Shown here: positions 25,228-28,505 of the stretch, piece by piece | Layout: every line of letters begins with the position of its first letter | Numbering within the stretch: the first letter of the stretch is position 1 | IMG/VR virus record: IMGVR_UViG_3300020703_000090 | Span: 1-28,505 of that record | Length of the DNA: 28,505 nt | Direction: 5' to 3' (one strand) | Source of the DNA: a virus | The notes under the pieces: model-generated | The model's input: the letters and a program-made list of their open reading frames with translations, nothing else | Told to the model about the DNA's origin: nothing | Databases searched by the model: none | Position numbers and translations under genes: made by a program

Positions 25228-25996
25228 CGCAGAGGGTCTCCATGTCTTGTAGTTTCCAACTAATCCTGATCACATCACCGGCTGCCTGAATAATGAGGCT
25301 GCCCTTCAAAGAGAGTTTTTTCATCTCGGCAAGGACATCTTCTCGCGCTAAACCGAATAACTCCCAATTTTCGTTCGTAAGCAGGGCATTATCACCAACC
25401 CCGCTAAAGTGGAGTTCATACGCGAGGTATGCTACTACAACCGATGAGATTCGAAACGGCAGAATGCTTCGACTTATACGTTGCCCACGCTCCAGTAGCC
25501 CGTAGTCAGCGCAACAACCAGTCAGATAAGCAGAGACATGCTGCACCGTGGATTCAGACCACCGCTTCACACTCTTCCCGTCGTCGATACCTCGCTCAAC
25601 AAATGCCCGAGCATCCTCATTGGTGATCTGCGTATAGCCACCTGCATACCGAGTCCAATAAACGTGACGTACGAAATCGCCAAGGATTGGGTTCGCTCGG
25701 CATGTAAAAACGAGCATGAGTTGGGTCAGGTCAGCAGAACAAATATTTGAAGCCAACAACTTAAGATGTGTGGCGGGGACTCCCTCTGCAACAAGGTAGC
25801 GAGGTGCGAAGCATTCAAAGACAATGTTTCGCAGCCGCCGTGCTGTGACTGCTGGAAATCGACCAGATTCTAATGCCACCTGATACAACTGAATTGACGT
25901 CATACCGAGTGACCACAAGTCAAGTAGTGTCTTGGTTTCATTGACGAGTCCAAGGCCTGCTCCCAATTTAGTTGTGTAGGGTTTGTTTTCTGACAC
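25208..25996 (-). CDS. brxA: BrxA (DUF1819)
   Basis: A 262-residue protein of the DUF1819 family, which in characterised examples is a small DNA-binding protein required for BREX. The N-terminal pattern YTTKLGAGLGLVNETKTLLDLW, then ALESGRFPAVTARRLRNIVFECFAPRYL, is typical. The middle region (FVRHVYWTRYAGG, about 110-122) and the end (SLIIQAAGDVIRISWK) are also family-like. It is somewhat longer than the ~200 residues usual for BrxA, mainly in the C-terminal part. It begins 2 nt after the stop of the brxE-like gene, which implies a shared transcript and coupled translation. Confidence 0.88.
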   Translation of the reverse strand: MSENKPYTTKLGAGLGLVNETKTLLDLWSLGMTSIQLYQVALESGRFPAVTARRLRNIVFECFAPRYLVAEGVPATHLKLLASNICSADLTQLMLVFTCRANPILGDFVRHVYWTRYAGGYTQITNEDARAFVERGIDDGKSVKRWSESTVQHVSAYLTGCCADYGLLERGQRISRSILPFRISSVVVAYLAYELHFSGVGDNALLTNENWELFGLAREDVLAEMKKLSLKGSLIIQAAGDVIRISWKLQDMETLCDVLSQS

Positions 25997-25998
25997 GA

Positions 25999-26550
25999 TT
26001 AATTTACTAAATATGGATACGTTCTAATGTCCTGCAAGAACGCTGACAAGTAAGTGCCTGCTATTACCGCCAAGGTATCATGAGACTTGATATTCTTAAT
26101 GTTGCCCAACGCTATTGGGCCCTCACCAGCAAGTATTTCAGTTGAGGGCATGCTGTTCAATGCGTCCAACGCTGCATCTTTGCTTTTGGTCACTTGACCA
26201 GTAAACTCTTCACCGACGGTGCTTTGCATAAGATTGTGAAGATCCTGCTCGATCTCTTCTGGCAACCGAAACAAGTGATAGCTGCCAACGCTTAAATGTT
26301 CATCATGCAAACGTCGGGCGGCTTCAAGGACACCGTGATATTGAGCTAACTGAGAAGTTTTCGTAAAAACCGGCTCAAGAAAAAGTCTGCTTGATGTTTC
26401 ATAAAAAGCTGTTGGCCACCAGGCAAAATGAGAGCGCTCTCCAAGAAAGCCGATCAAGAGCCTCATTCGCAGCAACGTTGGTAAATACGATGCAATCATT
26501 TCATTATTTGTTGAACTCCTTTTTAGGAAGACCCTTTCCTTTGACTGCAA
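25999..26550 (-). CDS. brxE: BrxE-like protein, first gene of the BREX operon
   Basis: A 183-residue helical protein. I recognise a BrxE pattern: LLRMRLLIGFLGERSHFAWWPT (about 26-47), FLEPVFTKTSQLAQYHGVLEAARRLHDE (about 56-83), then VGSYHLFRLPEEIEQDLHNLM. BrxE is a small protein of unknown activity described as the first gene of type 6 BREX. The longest frame starts with TTG at 26550 without a ribosome site. The in-frame ATG at 26499 (residue 18) begins MIASYLPTLLRMRLLIG and fits the family start; a GGAG site lies 16 nt before it, which is long. I therefore think 26499 is the likelier start. The name rests on recall of the motif and operon position. Confidence 0.65.
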   Translation of the reverse strand: MQSKERVFLKRSSTNNEMIASYLPTLLRMRLLIGFLGERSHFAWWPTAFYETSSRLFLEPVFTKTSQLAQYHGVLEAARRLHDEHLSVGSYHLFRLPEEIEQDLHNLMQSTVGEEFTGQVTKSKDAALDALNSMPSTEILAGEGPIALGNIKNIKSHDTLAVIAGTYLSAFLQDIRTYPYLVN

Positions 26551-26864
26551 GATTATCCGGATATTTCACCCAGCGATTCTCAGTATTTCTTTTTTATCGA
26601 CAGCCGCAAAACATTGTCTAATATGAAGATAATAAATGATAAGCCTATTCCGAAAAATCTCTATTTTTTCTCTTTTGTTTTTTATTCCAAATGATGATTT
26701 AAAATGCAGACTCGCTTTTGAATAACAATTCATGCCCAAAATTAATAATAAGTCCGTCTGAGGGTATAAAACCTTTTCAACCTCCAAAGTATTCCTAGTA
26801 GCACGATTTCTCCGTGTCAAAAAACCTTCCTTTTTTAAGACACATTCCGCCTCCCCAGTTTCCA
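26551..26864. other. AT-rich upstream region of the BREX operon
   Basis: About 310 bases that should contain the BREX promoter (leftward). Neither strand holds a convincing gene; the 115-codon minus-strand frame here is discussed among rejected items. A/T runs are dense, and no clear operator or -35/-10 pair can be named. No gene for a BrxR-type WYL regulator, often found just upstream of BREX operons, is present between the operon and the umuD remnant. Confidence 0.5.
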
Positions 26865-26866
26865 CC

Positions 26867-26974
26867 TGCTTTCCTTTGCTTGCCAATGCCGAATACAAGC
26901 CCATCAAAATCACCGAAGAAAATCATTTTCTTGTCTGGTGAATGCTTGCCTATATTGTCCACAAGCCGAGATAA
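26867..26974 (+). pseudogene. umuD: C-terminal remnant of umuD
   Basis: The plus strand encodes CFPLLANAEYKPIKITEE, then NHFLVW, a TGA (26939-26941), then MLAYIVHKPR and a TAA at 26972-26974. This matches the end of UmuD-like proteins (NxxYxPI, followed by W/FGVVTxVIHK). The TGA sits where a conserved glycine is expected; GGA to TGA is a single change. The rest of umuD, about 100 codons, is absent: upstream DNA is AT-rich and unrelated. The 24-nt spacer to the umuC fragment, including GGAGG, has the normal umuD-umuC layout. Confidence 0.75.
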
Positions 26975-26997
26975 CTCCGCATCCGGAGGCTTTTCAA

Positions 26998-27069
26998 ATG
27001 TTCGCCCTTGTCGACTGCAATAACTTCTTCAACGCCCATATTGTTCAATATAATCTAAAAGATTTATGA
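26998..27069 (+). pseudogene. umuC: 5' fragment of umuC, now a 23-codon leader
   Basis: This ATG is preceded 8 nt upstream by a strong GGAGG site (26985-26989), in the normal position after umuD. It encodes MFALVDCNNFF, identical at DNA level to the first 26 bases of the full umuC at 27425, then diverges (NAHIVQYNLKDL) and stops at TGA 27067-27069. That stop overlaps the ATG of the inserted 105-residue gene as ATGA. The fragment can thus act as a translated leader for the inserted gene. Confidence 0.75.
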
Positions 27070-27383
27070 AAGTAACTGCTTGGAATAATGGCTCTTACAG
27101 TACAACGGGAGCAGGCTATGGCTTTAAGATATCCTGTAAAGAAGATCGTGATAAGTATTTCAAAAGAGAGTTCTCACCGATTTGTATTGTTCTGCCAGGA
27201 CAGCAAAATCCAATCAAAGTTAATATTGATAAAGATTCGTTTTGGAAGAATTGTAGGGAATTAATTTGTAAAGAAATTGGTCTTTGGCTTATTTCCCAAG
27301 GCCATTCGAAATGGACAAAAAACAGTCCACCAGTTTTTGAATTAGAATTTAAGGATTTTACCTCCTTCAAATTATTACCATAA
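27066..27383 (+). CDS. Small uncharacterised protein inserted at the start of umuC
   Basis: A 105-residue soluble protein: MKVTAWNNGSYSTTGAGYGF, then KEDRDKYFKREFSPICIVLPG, then SFWKNCRELICKEIGLWLIS and a C-terminal PPVFELEFKD. I recall similar small proteins (AWNNG, GAGYG, RDxYF, FW-CxEL-KEIG-WL) widely scattered in bacteria with no known function. The well-formed frame and family-like pattern argue for a functional gene. It is AT-rich relative to umuC, and its ATG overlaps the stop of the umuC fragment, so it should be translated by coupling from the umuC ribosome site. It is not related to UmuC or UmuD by sequence. Confidence 0.7.
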   Translation: MKVTAWNNGSYSTTGAGYGFKISCKEDRDKYFKREFSPICIVLPGQQNPIKVNIDKDSFWKNCRELICKEIGLWLISQGHSKWTKNSPPVFELEFKDFTSFKLLP

Positions 27384-27424
27384 TCTCAGTTTTACAGGAC
27401 ACAGTATCTGAATAAAGGATTATT

Positions 27425-28505
27425 GATGTTCGCCCTTGTCGACTGCAATAATTTTTACGCTTCATGCGAGCGCACCTTCAGGCCTGAGCTGCGCTTGCGC
27501 CCCGTTGTTGTTCTCTCGAACAATGACGGCTGCATCATCGCCCGCTCTGAAGAGGCCAAAGCGCTCGGTATCCAGATGGGTACGCCGGAATTCAAGTGCC
27601 GCCCACTGCTCAGGCAGCATAATGTTGCAGTCTTCTCCTCGAACTATGCGCTTTACGGCGATATGTCCTCACGGGTAATGGCAACGCTGGCCGCTCTTGC
27701 CCCAGAGATCGAAGTCTATTCCATCGATGAAGCGTTTCTCGATATGTCGAGCTTCAGCCGCTTCGACCTGCCAGACTATGCCAGGCAAATGCGCAAGACG
27801 GTCCGCCTGCATACCGGCATTCCCGTTTGCGTCGGCATTGCGCCGACGAAAACGCTTGCCAAGATTGCCAACCGCTTAGCCAAAAAGAACCCGCACTATC
27901 AAGGCGTCTGCGTGCTTGCAACCGCTGCAGAGATCCAGGCCGCACTTCTGCGCACCAAGGTTGAGGATATATGGGGCATCGGGCGGCAGTGGAGCAAGCT
28001 GCTGCAGGCAAAGCGCATAGAAAGCGCCGCTGACTTGGCCGCTGCATCAGCTGCTTGGGTGCGCAAGCATCTGCACATCGTCGGCGCAAGAATTCAGGCA
28101 GAGCTGCAGGGCACATCATGCCTGCCGATGGAGCTGGTGCGGCCTGCAAAGCAAAGCATCTGTACCTCGCGCTCATTTGGCCGCAACGTCAGCACGCTTG
28201 CCGAGATGCAGAAGGCAGTGGCAACATTCGCCGGCAAATGCGCCGTAAAGCTGCGCAAAGAGGATTCGCTTGCCTCAATGCTGACGGTCTTCATTGCGAC
28301 CAGCCCGTTCGATGAATCAGGCAACCGCTACTGGGGAACCCGCACTGCAGCACTGCAGCATCCGACGCAGGATTCCATAGCAATTCTCAGGGCAGCAGAG
28401 ACTATTCTTGCCGGTATATTTCGTGATGGAAAAGTCTATAAAAAAGCGGGCGTTATGGTGAGCGGCATTGTGCCAAGAGCATCATGCAGCACAACGCTTT
28501 CGCTC
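27425..28505 (+). CDS. umuC: UmuC-type Y-family DNA polymerase, cut by the window end
   Basis: The first 360 residues of an error-prone translesion polymerase (full family length about 420). Catalytic residues are present: D6 in MFALVDCNNFY, D101-E102 in VYSIDEAFLDMSSF, and the RPVVVLSNNDGCIIARS nucleotide-binding loop at 25-41. The helix-hairpin-helix region (VCVGIAPTKTLAKIANRLAKK, about 135-155, then VEDIWGIGRQWSKLL) and the little-finger region (SICTSRSFGRNVSTLAEM) follow. No lesion is seen in the visible part. A weak site, AAAGGA, precedes the ATG. It would normally need UmuD as partner, but the neighbouring umuD is destroyed, so it must rely on another copy or be inactive in SOS mutagenesis. 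Confidence 0.93.

Larger units (their letters stand above)
26998..27450 (+). repeat. 26-bp direct repeat pair flanking a ~400-bp insert in umuC
   Basis: The first 26 bases of umuC (ATGTTCGCCCTTGTCGACTG plus CAATAA) occur exactly at 26998-27023 and at 27425-27450. Between them lies AT-rich DNA with one gene. The arrangement resembles an insertion with a long target duplication or the core repeats of a site-specific integration; no terminal inverted repeats are visible. Confidence 0.8.

Noticed and set aside
26566-26913. A 115-codon minus-strand frame upstream of brxE
   Set aside because: It runs antisense through the umuD remnant, has no recognisable motif or ribosome site, and its composition follows the AT-rich DNA.

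Overview
The window reads as an accessory region of a Gram-negative bacterial chromosome (or a large element). It has three parts: a phage structural and lysis module (1-8953), an AT-rich patch with a broken recombinase gene (about 9000-11140), and a BREX phage-defence operon (12469-26550) whose upstream flank abuts a damaged umuDC locus (26865-28505, running off the right edge). Codon use, the UmuC sequence and the short CTCAGCAC-type spacer repeats fit a green sulfur bacterium (Chlorobiaceae), but this is an impression and the window cannot settle it.

Phage module. Fourteen genes lie on the minus strand, tightly packed and often overlapping by 1-4 nt. In transcription order they are: a scaffold-like protein, a P22-type coat protein, a probable connector, a leucine-rich-repeat protein, three short fibre-like proteins, a C-type-lectin-like protein, a holin, two very small proteins, a lipoprotein that may be an outer-membrane spanin, terminase large subunit and portal. 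The portal stop overlaps the ATG of a further gene cut by the left edge. Scaffold and coat come before terminase and portal, the reverse of the usual order. No integrase, repressor, replication or endolysin gene is visible here.

Middle patch. A plus-strand pair encodes a small multi-pass membrane protein and a basic, proline-rich protein built from tandem repeats. The repeat array continues past its stop codon. A GC-rich serine-resolvase pseudogene with two single-base frameshifts begins abruptly where the array ends. A DUF6236-like gene with a coiled coil and a hydrophobic region follows, next to the defence operon.

Defence operon. brxE-like, brxA, brxB, brxC, pglX, pglZ and brxL are all open and co-directional on the minus strand, mostly overlapping or separated by 2-78 nt. 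The set combines the type 1 BREX core and its BrxL with a BrxE-like first gene, which is otherwise a marker of type 6. BrxL ends in a domain closely resembling the MIT C-terminal domain of eukaryotic MITD1. From family knowledge, PglX would methylate host DNA, PglZ and BrxC would be required for methylation and exclusion, and BrxL would be the AAA+ restriction factor.

umuDC scar. Upstream of the operon only the last ~36 codons of umuD remain, with an internal stop. They are followed by the Shine-Dalgarno site and first codons of umuC. A ~400 bp insert carrying one 105-aa gene follows, and then a complete umuC 5' end. A 26-bp direct repeat flanks the insert, and the umuC fragment ends in an ATGA overlap with the inserted gene.
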